A stretch of 64,000 nt of DNA from Sutcliffiella horikoshii (GTDB lineage: Bacteria > Bacillota > Bacilli > Bacillales > Bacillaceae_I): positions 558,001 through 622,000 of the forward strand of contig NZ_RXZI01000002.1 of the NCBI RefSeq assembly GCF_021991925.1. The letters are read 5' to 3'. Shown here one piece after another: positions 52,312-61,803 of the stretch. The notes under the pieces were generated by a model. The model was not told where the DNA came from. It made no database searches and saw only the letters and a program-made list of their open reading frames with translations. Position 1 is the stretch's first letter. Each line of letters begins with the position of its first letter. The position numbers were made by a program, and so were the translations under genes.

Positions 52312-52910
52312 CCTTTTCCCTCCTAAAATACTTTGGTATTTCAGGCAGCCCAGCCATCATAATTCGTAAAAGGACTTTTATGATTCTCTTTTACACAATC
52401 TTAGATCTGTTGACTTTGCGTCCTTGCCTTTCAGCAAGTTTGCCTTTTACTGTTGTTTCGAATCATTCGATATACAACTTTTGTATTACTACCATTGTCC
52501 TTCCTATACCCTGAATTCATTATAAATTAACTAAATATGGAATGTTGCAGATAAATGTCGAATACCCTATATTATTTTACAAAAATGTTTTGAGGAATAA
52601 ATATTGCATTTATTCGATTTGTGGGATTAAGTAGTGGTTTTTGAATAATAAAAAGAACTATTTGTGGTCTTCTTTTAAAAAAAGAAAAACATTATTTTTG
52701 TCGATTTTCTCCTACTAAACATTCATTTTACAGACATCTTCAAAATGTACCCCCTTAATCGTCAACTTTCTTGCGAATGGAGTTGTCCTAACCCTTGTAA
52801 AAGCTATTCCCACTCCATTATGGTAAAATGTTCTTTTCGGACTAATCATATCTGATATTTGACTAAAAGTTGCATACTATAAATACATGTGAATGAAAGG
52901 ATGTTCTGAC
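52312..52910. other. sinI-est gap
   Basis: 599 AT-rich bases. Contains the putative sinI promoter with a Spo0A box (52519-52562) and a second imperfect 0A-like site (TTTGTCGAT, 52697-52705). No other gene; one plus-strand open frame here is antisense to sinI. Confidence 0.5.
52519..52562 (-). promoter_or_regulatory. Putative Spo0A-dependent sinI promoter
   Basis: Minus-strand -10 TATAAT (52524-52519) with no good -35, and the 0A-box heptamer TGTCGAA on the plus strand at 52556-52562, about 47 bases before the expected start. Spo0A-activated sigma-A promoters have this layout, and B. subtilis sinI is Spo0A-activated. Confidence 0.5.
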
Positions 52911-53654
52911 GTGATGAAAGTGAAGTTGCCAAAGCCTTTTACGTTTGAAGGCGGTGATCGTGCGGTATTGATGTTACATGGTTTTACTGGGAATTCGGCA
53001 GATGTACGGATGATGGGCCGTTTTTTGGAGAAGAGAGGGTACACCTGTCATGCACCGCAATATAAGGGACATGGGGTGCCGCCCGAGGAATTGGTTCACA
53101 CTGGTCCTGAGGATTGGTGGGAGGACGTGATGGAGGCCTATCAATTTTTGAAGGATAAAGGGTTTGAAAGCATTGCTGTAGTCGGGTTGTCATTGGGCGG
53201 TGTTTTCTCCTTGAAATTAGGTTATACGATGCCAGTGAAGGGTATTGTGCCTATGTGTGCCCCGATGTATATCAAGAGTGAGGAAATCATGTATCAGGGA
53301 GTTCTTGAATATGCAAGAGAGTTCAAGCGCCGTGAAGGAAAAAGTGCCGACCAGATCGAACAGGAAATGAAAGAGTTTGAACAAACCCCAATGGATACAT
53401 TGAAGTCACTGCAGGAATTGATTGCAGACGTGCGGAATAATGTAGACATGATCTACTCTCCGACTTTTGTGGTACAGGCCCGACATGACAATATGATCAA
53501 CACGGACAGTGCCAACATCATTTACAACGAGGTCGAGTCTGACGATAAAAAAATCAAATGGTACGAGGAATCCGGCCATGTCATCACACTCGACAAAGAG
53601 CGTGAACAACTGCATGAGGATGTATACGAGTTTTTAGAGTCGTTAGATTGGTAA
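52911..53654 (+). CDS. est: Carboxylesterase, Est30 type
   Basis: 247-aa alpha/beta-hydrolase, close to Geobacillus Est30 and B. subtilis YvaK. Oxyanion HGFTGNS (~26-32), nucleophile Ser in GLSLGG (~94), Asp in ARHDNM (~193), His in SGHVI (~223). GTG 52911 is nine bases after GAAAGGA and gives the family start. It continues the secG-est-rnr order. Confidence 0.93.
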   Translation: MMKVKLPKPFTFEGGDRAVLMLHGFTGNSADVRMMGRFLEKRGYTCHAPQYKGHGVPPEELVHTGPEDWWEDVMEAYQFLKDKGFESIAVVGLSLGGVFSLKLGYTMPVKGIVPMCAPMYIKSEEIMYQGVLEYAREFKRREGKSADQIEQEMKEFEQTPMDTLKSLQELIADVRNNVDMIYSPTFVVQARHDNMINTDSANIIYNEVESDDKKIKWYEESGHVITLDKEREQLHEDVYEFLESLDW

Positions 53655-53684
53655 TACTAAAAGTAAATGCAGATAATGCACCCT

Positions 53685-53811
53685 AGCGGTGATTGTAGCG
53701 GTAGGCGTAGACTCCGGAGGGAGGTAGCGGTAGGTTGAGACCCCTGAAGCGTTGTGAGGAAGCTCAGGCACCCCACCTCGGAAAGCGAAGCCTAAAGCGG
53801 AAATCATAAGC
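53685..53811 (+). repeat. R130 palindromic repeat, copy 11 (est-rnr gap)
   Basis: Arms AGCGGTGATTG/AATCATAAGC; core TAGACTCCGGAGGGAGG, GAGACCCCTGAAGCGTTG, CTCGGAAAGCGAAGCC. Same orientation as the genes. Confidence 0.88.
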
Positions 53812-53860
53812 GGTGTACTACAGTAATTTTAAAAACCCGAAAAAAGGGAAGGGATATATA

Positions 53861-56224
53861 ATGGAAGAAATTATTCAGCAACACGTAGATAAACTTCTAT
53901 CCTACATGAAAGAAGAAGCCTACAAGCCATTGACCACACAAGAACTGGAACAGGCTTTTGGCATAAAAGACTCAGAAGAATTCAAGGACTTCGTGAAAGC
54001 ATTGGTCTATATGGAGGATCAAGGCCTCATCGTACGCACCCGCAGCAATCGCTACGGCTTGCCGGAGAAGATGAATCTTATAAAAGGAAAAGTGATTGGC
54101 CACTCCAAAGGCTTTGCGTTTGTAATGCCGGAAGAAGCGGATATGGACGATGTATTCATTCCTCCAAATGAGTTGAATAATGCGATGCATGGAGATATCG
54201 TGCTTGTGCGCGTAAGCAGGAAAGCCGCTGGCGACTCAAGGCAAGAAGGTACCGTTATTCGTATTGTGGAGCGTGGCGTCAAGGAGATTGTAGGTACATA
54301 TACCGAAAGCAAAAGCTTTGGTTTTGTTATTGCAGATGATAAGAAGATCGCCAATGATATTTTCATCCCGAAAAGTGCCAGCAACGGGGCGGTTGAAGGG
54401 CATAAAGTCGTTGTAAAATTGGTCACGTATCCTGAAGGGCGCCTAAGTGCAGAAGGGGAAGTCATCCGTATTCTTGGCCATAAAAATGATCCTGGTGTGG
54501 ATATCCTATCTGTCATTCATAAGCACGGTCTGCCACAGGAGTTTCCAAGAGAGGTCCTTGACCAGGCGAATGCGACGCCAGATGAAATTGATGAAAAGGA
54601 TCTGGGGGACCGACGTGATCTTCGCGACCAGGTAATCGTGACGATCGATGGAGCGGACGCTAAGGACTTGGATGACGCGGTAACCGTGACGAAGCTTGAT
54701 AACGGAAACTACAAGCTTGGGGTTCATATCGCTGACGTCACTCATTATGTGACAGAAGGTTCACCAATAGACATGGAGGCGCAAGAGCGAGGAACAAGTA
54801 TTTATCTTGTGGATCGTGTTATCCCAATGATTCCTCATCGCCTGTCCAACGGGATTTGCTCGTTGAATCCGAAAGTAAACCGCCTCACCATTTCTTGTGA
54901 GATGGAGTTGAATAATGCCGGGGAAGTTGTGAAGCACGAAATTTTCCATAGTGTCATTAAAACGACGGAACGTATGACGTATACCGACGTGAACAAAATC
55001 CTAGTGGATAAGGACGAGGAGGTAACGTCTCGTTATGAATCCTTAGTTCCGATGTTCCAGCTGATGGAAGAGTTAGCTGCTGTTCTTCGTAAAAAGCGTA
55101 TGACACGTGGGGCTATCGATTTTGATTTCAAGGAATCCAAAGTAATTGTGGATGAAGAGGGTGCTCCTAAGGATGTTGTCCTTCGTGAGCGTTCGGTTGC
55201 CGAGCGTTTGATTGAAGAGTTCATGCTTGTTGCGAATGAAACAGTGGCCGAGCATTTCCACTGGATGAATGTACCGTTCATCTACCGTGTACATGAGGAC
55301 CCAAAAGAAGAAAAATTGCAGCGTTTCTTTGAATTCATCACTAACTTCGGTTATGTGGTGAAAGGGAAAGGTAACGAAATTCACCCGCGTGCACTTCAAG
55401 AAGTGATTGAGGCGGTACAAGGGAAGCCGGAAGAAATGGTGGTCTCCACTGTCATGCTTCGCTCCATGAAGCAGGCGAAATATGATGAGGAAAGCCTGGG
55501 ACACTTTGGTCTATCCACGGAGTTCTATACACACTTCACCTCACCGATTCGCCGTTATCCTGATTTAATTGTCCACCGCTTGATCCGCACGTATCTTATT
55601 CAGAAGAAACTGGATGAGAAAACACAGGAAAAATGGAGCGACAAGTTGCCGGAGATAGCGGAACATTCCTCCAACATGGAGCGTCGCGCAGTAGATGCCG
55701 AGCGTGAAACGGATGAACTGAAGAAATCCGAATACATGCTTGATAAAATTGGCGAAGAGTACGATGGCATCATCAGCTCTGTGACCAACTTCGGGATGTT
55801 CGTCGAGCTGCCGAACACCATTGAAGGGCTTGTCCATGTGAGCTACCTGACAGATGACTATTACCGTTATGATGAGCGCAATTATGCGATGATCGGGGAG
55901 CGTACCGGTAAGATCTATAGGATCGGGGACGAAATCACCGTCCGTGTCATCAATGTTAATAAAGACGAGCGTTCCATTGATTTTGAAGTGGTAGGGATGA
56001 AAGGCACCCGTCGCCCTGATACAAAGAGCGCACCACGTGTCATTCAAAGTGAGCGTAAAAAGCCTGCCAAAGGTCGCAGTCAGAAGCGTAAAGCAGAAAG
56101 CGACATCGATGATTACACGTTTGAAATTGGCTGGACAACACAAGGTCCTGCTAAAAAGAAAAAGAAGAACAAAAAGTTCTTTGAAAATGCACCAAAACAG
56201 AAACGCAAAAAGAAGAAGCGATAA
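53861..56224 (+). CDS. rnr: Ribonuclease R
   Basis: 787-aa 3'-5' exoribonuclease of the RNase II family. N-terminal HTH, two cold-shock domains (~70-220), RNB catalytic domain with the Asp cluster [16 protein letters not shown] (~264-279), S1 domain ([18 protein letters not shown], ~640-657) and a lysine-rich tail. Degrades structured RNA, including mRNAs tagged by tmRNA, which fits its place before smpB-ssrA. ATG 53861 after GGGAAGGG. Confidence 0.96.
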   Translation: MEEIIQQHVDKLLSYMKEEAYKPLTTQELEQAFGIKDSEEFKDFVKALVYMEDQGLIVRTRSNRYGLPEKMNLIKGKVIGHSKGFAFVMPEEADMDDVFIPPNELNNAMHGDIVLVRVSRKAAGDSRQEGTVIRIVERGVKEIVGTYTESKSFGFVIADDKKIANDIFIPKSASNGAVEGHKVVVKLVTYPEGRLSAEGEVIRILGHKNDPGVDILSVIHKHGLPQEFPREVLDQANATPDEIDEKDLGDRRDLRDQVIVTIDGADAKDLDDAVTVTKLDNGNYKLGVHIADVTHYVTEGSPIDMEAQERGTSIYLVDRVIPMIPHRLSNGICSLNPKVNRLTISCEMELNNAGEVVKHEIFHSVIKTTERMTYTDVNKILVDKDEEVTSRYESLVPMFQLMEELAAVLRKKRMTRGAIDFDFKESKVIVDEEGAPKDVVLRERSVAERLIEEFMLVANETVAEHFHWMNVPFIYRVHEDPKEEKLQRFFEFITNFGYVVKGKGNEIHPRALQEVIEAVQGKPEEMVVSTVMLRSMKQAKYDEESLGHFGLSTEFYTHFTSPIRRYPDLIVHRLIRTYLIQKKLDEKTQEKWSDKLPEIAEHSSNMERRAVDAERETDELKKSEYMLDKIGEEYDGIISSVTNFGMFVELPNTIEGLVHVSYLTDDYYRYDERNYAMIGERTGKIYRIGDEITVRVINVNKDERSIDFEVVGMKGTRRPDTKSAPRVIQSERKKPAKGRSQKRKAESDIDDYTFEIGWTTQGPAKKKKKNKKFFENAPKQKRKKKKR

Positions 56225-56237
56225 ACTTCGAGATGTG

Positions 56238-56270
56238 AAGAGCCTTTTTACAAGAGGAGGCTCTTCTTTC
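56238..56270 (+). terminator. rnr terminator (weak)
   Basis: AAGAGCC pairs with GGCTCTT, then CTTTCTTG; read-through into smpB is likely. Confidence 0.65.
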
Positions 56271-56337
56271 TTGTCGGGGGGTGGTGGATTTGGTAAAATA
56301 TTCACTACGCCACGATAGAAAGAAAGGGGGAACATAA

Positions 56338-56805
56338 ATGCCAAAAGGGGAAGGCAAAGTCATCAGCACCAATAAAAAAGCGAACCACGATTACTTCATT
56401 GAACAGACTTATGAAACAGGTATGGTCCTGCAAGGTACAGAAATCAAATCCATGCGCGCCGGCCGGGTAAACTTGAAAGACTCCTTTGCAAGAGTGCAAA
56501 ACGGAGAAGTGTTCTTGCACAATTTGCACATCAGTCCTTATGAGCAGGGAAACCGTTATAACCATGATCCGCTACGTACTCGCAAACTGCTTCTTCATAA
56601 GAAACAGATCAATCAGCTAATCGGTCTTACAAAAGAAGAAGGATATGCTTTAGTACCTTTAAAAATCTATCTCAAAAATGGTTATGCCAAACTTTTAATA
56701 GGACTTGGTAAAGGTAAAAAGAAATACGACAAGCGTGAAGATTTGAAGAAGAAAGAAGCGAAACGTGATATTGAGAGAGCGTTCCGTGAACGTCAAAAGG
56801 AATAG
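56338..56805 (+). CDS. smpB: SsrA-binding protein SmpB
   Basis: 155-aa OB-fold RNA-binding protein that delivers tmRNA to stalled ribosomes. [20 protein letters not shown] and [20 protein letters not shown] (N-terminal half), C-terminal basic helix [20 protein letters not shown] that enters the decoding site. Directly upstream of ssrA. GAAAGGGGG precedes the ATG. Confidence 0.97.
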   Translation: MPKGEGKVISTNKKANHDYFIEQTYETGMVLQGTEIKSMRAGRVNLKDSFARVQNGEVFLHNLHISPYEQGNRYNHDPLRTRKLLLHKKQINQLIGLTKEEGYALVPLKIYLKNGYAKLLIGLGKGKKKYDKREDLKKKEAKRDIERAFRERQKE

Positions 56806-56832
56806 TATAGTCTATTTTACAGTAACTTACAA

Positions 56833-56860
56833 TTGCAAAGTAATCTGTATGTGCTATAAT
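56833..56860 (+). promoter_or_regulatory. ssrA promoter
   Basis: TTGCAA (56833-56838), 16-nt spacer, TATAAT (56855-56860). Gives a precursor with about 125 extra 5' bases. Confidence 0.75.
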
Positions 56861-56890
56861 ATAGTTGTCGCTGATATACAAGCGATGCTT

Positions 56891-56926
56891 TGATAATTGA
56901 ATAGCCAACTTGTTGGCTTGATTATC
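56891..56926 (+). other. Hairpin in the pre-tmRNA leader
   Basis: GATAAT...AGCCAAC, loop, GTTGGCT...ATTATC: a strong stem within the 5' leader to be removed by RNase P. Confidence 0.6.
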
Positions 56927-56992
56927 TCTCCCGTAGAAACCTCGTGTTTTGCTCTTTGTTGATTTAAACTTCAACAGAGACATTTTATTCGA

Positions 56993-57640
56993 GGGGACGT
57001 TACGGATTCGACAGGGATAGTTCGAGCTTGGGTTGCGAGTCGGGGGGATCGTCCTCGTCATCAACGTCAACGCCAATAATAACTGGCAAAGAAAACAACA
57101 ACTTCGCATTAGCTGCCTAATAACAGTCTGATGCGGTTCCTCCCTCCATCGCCCATGTGGTAGGATCAGGGACTCACTCTTAGTGGGCTACGCCGGAGAT
57201 CGCCGTCTGAGGTCAAAGGAAGAGAACAATCAGGCTAGCTGCCAGGATGCCAGTCAATAGGCGGAACGGTCAGCGAATTACTAATATATTGACTACACTC
57301 GTAGATGCTCAAGTGGCGATGTTTCTGGACGTGGGTTCGATTAATATTAGTCGCCTTGCATGGTAACATGTAAGTGAAAATCTGGCTTTATCGGTGAAAC
57401 CTAAGTCGTACTCTTGTTGCGATAAGGCAATGCCGAGCGGTATGTGGAGCAATCCAACAGCCGTGTATCGACTCATAGGTTGCCACAACAGTGGTAATAC
57501 TAGGATGCGAATTCTCTAGCACATCCGTTGCTAAAAAACATGGTTCGCATAATACGCCAGAGGGCCTCAACAACACCTGAGGTTCAAGATATAGTCAGTG
57601 CCATGACGAAAGCATGGAATTGCACGTCCCACCGTCTCCA
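56993..57640 (+). ncRNA. ssrA: tmRNA gene interrupted by a group I intron
   Basis: Exon 1 is 56993-57341, exon 2 is 57627-57640; joined they give a 363-nt tmRNA. The 5' end GGGGACGTTACGGATTCGAC and 3' CGTCTCCA close the acceptor stem. The tag frame 57085-57117 codes GKENNNFALAA followed by TAATAA. The T-arm GTGGG TTCGATT CCCAC is only complete after splicing, because the intron splits the T-loop after TTCGAT. CCA is not encoded (TTT follows the discriminator A), so it must be added by nucleotidyltransferase. Confidence 0.96.
57342..57626 (+). mobile_element. Group I intron in the tmRNA T-loop
   Basis: 285 nt, no open frame. Exon 1 ends in U (57341) and the intron ends in G (57626), as group I rules require. 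Exon CGAU (57338-57341) pairs with intron GUCG (57350-57353) to form P1 with the U-G wobble at the splice site. The conserved S segment AAGATATAGTC occurs at about 57585-57595, followed by an hairpin and the terminal G. Confidence 0.93.
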
Positions 57641-57651
57641 TTTAAATGTAA

Positions 57652-57687
57652 GAAGACCACACTATTTTCTGGTGTGGTCTTTTATTT
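57652..57687 (+). terminator. ssrA terminator
   Basis: AAGACCACAC, loop, GTGTGGTCTT, then TTATTTTATT. It separates ssrA from the facing endonuclease gene. Confidence 0.88.
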
Positions 57688-58097
57688 TATTCAAGATTAA
57701 AAAATACCTCTTCAAACTTAATTTTTTCTAACTTTTCTTCTGCTTTATACTTACCATTTCTTTTTGTCACTAAATCATAGTTATCCAAAATATATATAGC
57801 TCTACGTTTTTTCACATAGACTCTTAGATACGGATAAATACATCTTAGTGTATATAATACATCTCGTTTGGATTTTACACTTAGTGTAAACGAATTTTTG
57901 TGGATAGTAGGCTTGTAATTCTTTTTCTTTACAATGGCGCCACCTATTATACTCTGCACAAATTCTAATAATTCTATATCTGTAGAAGCTATAGTGATAC
58001 AAGGGCGTCTGTATTCATTTTTATGAATTCTTGTTAATAAAATACTACCTTCCCCATCAATAATACCTGCGATATATGCCGCCTCCCAATCTTTCAT
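57687..58097 (-). CDS. LAGLIDADG homing endonuclease, outside the intron
   Basis: 136-aa single-motif LAGLIDADG enzyme (YIAGIIDGEGSILL, residues ~8-21), expected to act as a homodimer. The rest (ITIASTDIELLEFVQSIIGG, SFTLSVKSKRDVLYTL) fits this family. It is encoded on the opposite strand just beyond the ssrA terminator, not in the intron. ATG 58097 with GGAG about 12 bases upstream. AT-rich. Probably cuts intronless ssrA alleles or the region next to it and moves intron and gene together; target is inference. Confidence 0.88.
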   Translation of the reverse strand: MKDWEAAYIAGIIDGEGSILLTRIHKNEYRRPCITIASTDIELLEFVQSIIGGAIVKKKNYKPTIHKNSFTLSVKSKRDVLYTLRCIYPYLRVYVKKRRAIYILDNYDLVTKRNGKYKAEEKLEKIKFEEVFFNLE

Positions 58098-58168
58098 CGT
58101 TTCATCTCCACTCCCAGTAGTATATACTTTTTAGTATGAGCAAATTACAAGTCTCAAAGGATGATAGC

Positions 58169-59716
58169 ATGCTAGAAGAATATATAACAAAGATGCGCGA
58201 GCGTTGCCATATCAATAAATTAGATCCACATGTCATCCCCACTTTTAATAGCTTATCGGATGAGGAATTGTCGGAGATACAAAGTGAATACAAGGATACA
58301 TTGGATATTATCAGACTGTTTATGAATACATTTTTAGAAAAGAGCAAAGGTATACCTATACTAGTGTCGGTTACAGACGAAAAAGGGAATATCATTGAAT
58401 ATCTTGGCGATCCGAGTATGGAGGATACGGTTGTTAATCAGGTCGGTTTGAAAAAAGGCGTACAATTCAGTGAAGCGCAGGCAGGGGTTAACTCTGTTTT
58501 GGCGGCACTGGATCTTGGGATTCCCGTTCAGATAATTGGAGAGGAACACTATTATTACTTTCTCCATCAGACTGCATGCTACAGTGTTCCATTATTTGAT
58601 AAAAACCAAGTGGTTGGCACAATTTCCATGATGACGTTTATACAGGTCGCGAATCCACTTATCATGGCCTCTTTGGAAACAGTCGTAGATTCTATCCAGA
58701 GGGAACTAGACCTACTGGAACAAAACCGTTACTTGAATCAAATGAACCATATGGTGCTTGAACAATCAAATACCGGCTATATTGTGGTAGAGAAAAACAA
58801 GGAAATTGTAAGGATTAACCCTAAAGCTAGGGATATTTTAGGTTTGCCACATGAAAAGGAACCGTTCACAATTGATGAACTAAAGTTGTTGAGCCGTGTT
58901 CATGACCTATATGTAGAAGGGGAAGTTATCCAGGATTACAAAATTATCTTTCAAAATAGCCACGAAACAAGAACATGTTTGGTAGATTTTTTTCCTTTCC
59001 AAGAAGGGACGTTGATTCAGCTTCATGACATTACAGAATATACGAAAACCGAATCCTATATTCAAAATGCCGAAAAGCTTGCAATTGTGGGGCAGATGGC
59101 AGCAGGAGTCGCCCATGAAATAAAGAATCCACTTACTACATTAAAAGGCTTTATACAGCTGTGTGAAGAAGGTGGACCAAGTAGTGCCTTCCCGGAAATC
59201 ATGTTGAAAGAAATTGAAAGGATTGATCAGATCACTAACGAGTTCCTTGTTCTCTCCAGGCCGACCGTTCAGAAAAAGGACTGGCATGATGTTCGTGATC
59301 TTATCAGTGAAATAGAAGTATTATTATCAAGCTTCGCCATTATTAAGAATGTTGAAATTCTATTCGATTTTCAGGATGTTAAGCCTATCTATTGTGATGG
59401 TAATCAAATGAAACAGGTGTTTATCAATCTGGTGAAAAATAGTGTGGAGTCGGTGAAACAGAACGGGAAACTCACCATCAGTGTAAGACCACATGGTAAT
59501 GATCATCTTTTGGTCCGTTTTAATGACGATGGGAATGGCTTTCCTGATCAGATTCTGCATAGAATGGGCCAACCATTTCTCACAACCAAAAAAAACGGAA
59601 ATGGCCTAGGGTTAATGATCTGTAAACGTGTCATAGAGGAGATCCATGATGGTAAACTTTATATCCAAAATAATCCCAACGGCGGGGCGGTAGTCGATAT
59701 AATTCTACCTTGTTAA
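58169..59716 (+). CDS. Sensor histidine kinase, sporulation-kinase type
   Basis: 515 aa, no membrane span. Domains: AcoR-like GAF (~50-180), PAS (~195-300), HisKA with phospho-acceptor His316 in GVAHEIKNPLTTLKG, and HATPase_c (N box FINLVKNSVES, DDGNGFP, GNGLGLMICK). Resembles the soluble Kin-type kinases feeding the Spo0A phosphorelay; no response regulator is adjacent, an orphan pattern common to those kinases. ATG 58169 lies eight bases after AAAGG; an ATG at 58136 has no site. Confidence 0.85.
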   Translation: MLEEYITKMRERCHINKLDPHVIPTFNSLSDEELSEIQSEYKDTLDIIRLFMNTFLEKSKGIPILVSVTDEKGNIIEYLGDPSMEDTVVNQVGLKKGVQFSEAQAGVNSVLAALDLGIPVQIIGEEHYYYFLHQTACYSVPLFDKNQVVGTISMMTFIQVANPLIMASLETVVDSIQRELDLLEQNRYLNQMNHMVLEQSNTGYIVVEKNKEIVRINPKARDILGLPHEKEPFTIDELKLLSRVHDLYVEGEVIQDYKIIFQNSHETRTCLVDFFPFQEGTLIQLHDITEYTKTESYIQNAEKLAIVGQMAAGVAHEIKNPLTTLKGFIQLCEEGGPSSAFPEIMLKEIERIDQITNEFLVLSRPTVQKKDWHDVRDLISEIEVLLSSFAIIKNVEILFDFQDVKPIYCDGNQMKQVFINLVKNSVESVKQNGKLTISVRPHGNDHLLVRFNDDGNGFPDQILHRMGQPFLTTKKNGNGLGLMICKRVIEEIHDGKLYIQNNPNGGAVVDIILPC

Positions 59717-59750
59717 TGGCTAGCAATACTACTCAAAGGAGGCAATCTCA

Positions 59751-60482
59751 ATGAATTTCCAAAACAAAACTGTTATTGTGACTGGTGCGGCGAATGGAAT
59801 CGGAAAAGGAATCGCAACTGCATACATAAATGTGGGTGCAAACGTGGTACTGGCGGACCTGGATGAGAAAGCGGGACAAACACTGCAACATCAGCTAGGA
59901 AACAAAGCCATTTTCGTCAAAACGGATGTCCGAAAAGAAGAGGACATTCAACACCTGATGACTAAAACCATGGAACACTTCCATCAGATTGATATCCTTA
60001 TCAATAATGCAGGAGTTTCCCGATTTACTACACTACATGACCTTACTGTGGAAGCTTGGGACGATGTGATCAACACGAATTTGCGCAGTGTATTCATTGC
60101 CTCCAAAGAAGCATCTAAGCATATGAAAAATGGTGGCTCTATCGTAAATATAGCCTCCACTAGGGCGTCCATGTCTGAACCAAATTCAGAAGCATATGCG
60201 GCAACTAAGGGAGGTATTGTGGCGCTGACGCATGCGCTGGCAGCTTCCTTAAGTGAGCGGGATATTACCGTGAATGCTATTTCACCTGGATGGATTCAGA
60301 ATGAAAATTATGAAGATCTTAGAGATAAGGACCATGCACAACATCTATCCAATCGGGTCGGAAAGCCGGAAGATATTGCAAAGGCTTGCTTGTATCTAAC
60401 GGACTCCGAAAACAACTTTGTCAACGGAGAAAACATAACGGTGGATGGCGGCATGACAAGAAAGATGATTTATGAGGGATAG
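59751..60482 (+). CDS. Short-chain dehydrogenase/reductase
   Basis: 243-aa classical SDR. Cofactor loop TGAANGIGKGIA (residues ~11-22), NNAG (~86-89), catalytic Ser in NIASTRAS (~137), Tyr-x-x-x-Lys in YAATKGG (~150-154). Glucose-dehydrogenase-like proteins are the nearest type, but substrate is unknown. AAAGGAGG upstream. Six bases before the DUF962 gene. Confidence 0.9.
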   Translation: MNFQNKTVIVTGAANGIGKGIATAYINVGANVVLADLDEKAGQTLQHQLGNKAIFVKTDVRKEEDIQHLMTKTMEHFHQIDILINNAGVSRFTTLHDLTVEAWDDVINTNLRSVFIASKEASKHMKNGGSIVNIASTRASMSEPNSEAYAATKGGIVALTHALAASLSERDITVNAISPGWIQNENYEDLRDKDHAQHLSNRVGKPEDIAKACLYLTDSENNFVNGENITVDGGMTRKMIYEG

Positions 60483-60488
60483 GTAGGT

Positions 60489-60797
60489 ATGAGAGAAAAA
60501 GTTAAAAATGATTTACTTTTATACCAAAAAGCACATGCAAACAAATGGAATCAGCTTCTGCACTATTTCGCTTTTCTCTTTGCTTTTTTAGCCTGGATCT
60601 TTCTATTTATTAATTTGTGGGTGACCCTAGCACTAGCTATTTTACACTATGTATTTTCATGGATTGGTCACTTTTACTTTGAAAAGAATAAGCCAGCATC
60701 ATTTAGGTATCCACTCATTGGCTTTTATGCCGGGTTCAGTTGGTTTTTCTTAAAAACGTTTGAGCTGATATCAGGTAAAAGAATCCTTCCAAAATGA
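60489..60797 (+). CDS. DUF962/Mpo1-like membrane protein
   Basis: 102 aa with two to three hydrophobic spans. HANKWNQLLHYFAF (~16-29) and WIGHFYFEKNKPASFRYPLI (~57-76) are the conserved His/Asn elements of the DUF962 (Mpo1) family, whose yeast member is an iron-dependent fatty-acid alpha-oxidation dioxygenase. Function here is not shown. Operon with the SDR. Confidence 0.82.
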   Translation: MREKVKNDLLLYQKAHANKWNQLLHYFAFLFAFLAWIFLFINLWVTLALAILHYVFSWIGHFYFEKNKPASFRYPLIGFYAGFSWFFLKTFELISGKRILPK

Positions 60798-60802
60798 ACC
60801 TA

Positions 60803-60843
60803 TACGCTTCGAGAGCCTTCAGAACTCTCGAAGCGTTTTTAAT
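60803..60843. terminator. Terminator after the DUF962 gene
   Basis: ACGCTTCGAGAG pairs perfectly with CTCTCGAAGCGT, then TTTTAATTT. Confidence 0.92.
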
Positions 60844-60844
60844 T

Positions 60845-61027
60845 TGGCTCTGTTAACACGCTGTTGATTTCCGCACTAGGCTTCGCTTTCCTAGGGGCGT
60901 TTGTGGAGCCTCCTCGGCTTGCGCCTGCGGGGTCTCCCCTAAACGCTATCTTCCTCAGGAGTCTTCGCCTATTGCTCCAATCAACAGCTAGGTTACCGCT
61001 AATTTTAACAGTATGCACTAATAGAGC
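60845..61027 (-). repeat. R130 palindromic repeat, copy 12 (reverse, with outer arms)
   Basis: Core 60860-60988, arms GCTGTTGATT/AATCAACAGC, nearly identical to copy 5. Outer arm GGCTCTGTTAA at 60845-60855; the right outer arm is interrupted (TTAACAG, then TAGAGCC). Confidence 0.9.
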
Positions 61028-61035
61028 CTTTAATT

Positions 61036-61449
61036 TTATTGCGGTTTCGTATAATTCAAATCCCACTTCACCCCAAAGGAATCCTGAACGCTTCCGAAAC
61101 GCGCCCCCCAGAAGGTATCTTGGAGCTCCATCAATACTTTACCGTTCTCACTAAGGCGTGCATATAGGGTTTCAACCTGTTCTTCGCTTTCCATCTCCAG
61201 CATAAGGGAGACATTGCCACCAATCTCTACTGTTTGACCTGGGAAGGAGTCGGATGCCATCAGTGTCAGGTTTCCTTTTTCAAAACGTGCGTGCATGACT
61301 AGGTTGTCTGCTTCCGGTGGAGTAGGGAAATCCGCTTCTCCAAAGGTCATGATGCCAGTGATTTCACCTTCAAAAACCTCTTTATAAAACTCAAGTGCCT
61401 GTCTTGCATTCCCGTTAAATGATAGATAAGGTACAGCTTGATGCTTCAT
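61036..61449 (-). CDS. VOC-family protein (PhnB-like)
   Basis: 137-aa glyoxalase/bleomycin-resistance-fold protein. The PhnB/3-demethylubiquinone-methyltransferase-like pattern is clear: VPYLSFNGNARQALEFYKEV (~6-25) and C-terminal DTFWGARFGSVQDSFGVKWD (~112-131). Function unknown. ATG 61449 has AAAGGAG at the right distance. Confidence 0.88.
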   Translation of the reverse strand: MKHQAVPYLSFNGNARQALEFYKEVFEGEITGIMTFGEADFPTPPEADNLVMHARFEKGNLTLMASDSFPGQTVEIGGNVSLMLEMESEEQVETLYARLSENGKVLMELQDTFWGARFGSVQDSFGVKWDLNYTKPQ

Positions 61450-61559
61450 GATCAACACTCCTTTTGATTGGGTATGTACTTACTCTTTCATTATATTTTG
61501 CAATAAATGAAAAGTAAAGAACATACGTTCGACAAATGTGGTTGTACCTCTTTTATACC

Positions 61560-61686
61560 GTTGTTGATTTCCGCGAACGGTTTCGCTTTCCGCGGGGCGC
61601 TGGTGGAGCCTCCTCGGCAAGCCTGCGGGGTCTCCACCAAGCGCTACCTCCCGCCGGAGTCTCCACCTTTTGCTCCAATCACCAAC
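61560..61686 (-). repeat. R130 palindromic repeat, copy 13 (reverse)
   Basis: Arms GTTGTTGATT/AATCACCAAC; core TTTCGCTTTCCGCGGGG, GGAGCCTCCTCGGC, GGGGTCTCC. In the divergent gap between the VOC gene and the esterase. Open frames across it are artefacts. Confidence 0.88.
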
Positions 61687-61727
61687 TAATAGAATTAGAG
61701 AAACTAATAGTATCTATACAAAATATA

Positions 61728-61778
61728 TTGAAAGCGGATTCACCACCCCGTATAATGGTTAAAGTCGAAACGTTTCAA
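61728..61778 (+). promoter_or_regulatory. Esterase promoter with LacI-type operator
   Basis: -35 TTGAAA (61728-61733), 17-nt spacer, -10 TATAAT (61751-61756). TCGAAACGTTTCAA (61765-61778) covers the start site; its exact reverse complement occurs at 63003-63016 before the sugar-binding gene. Confidence 0.75.
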
Positions 61779-61803
61779 TTAATCGGAAAAGGATGTGAGA
61801 ATC

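Noticed and set aside
52221-52514. 97-codon plus-strand frame
   Set aside because: Antisense to the 49-aa sinI, which has clear homology and a ribosome-binding site.
57388-57731. Short frames inside and across the ssrA intron
   Set aside because: No endonuclease motif and no ribosome-binding site; the intron appears ORF-less.
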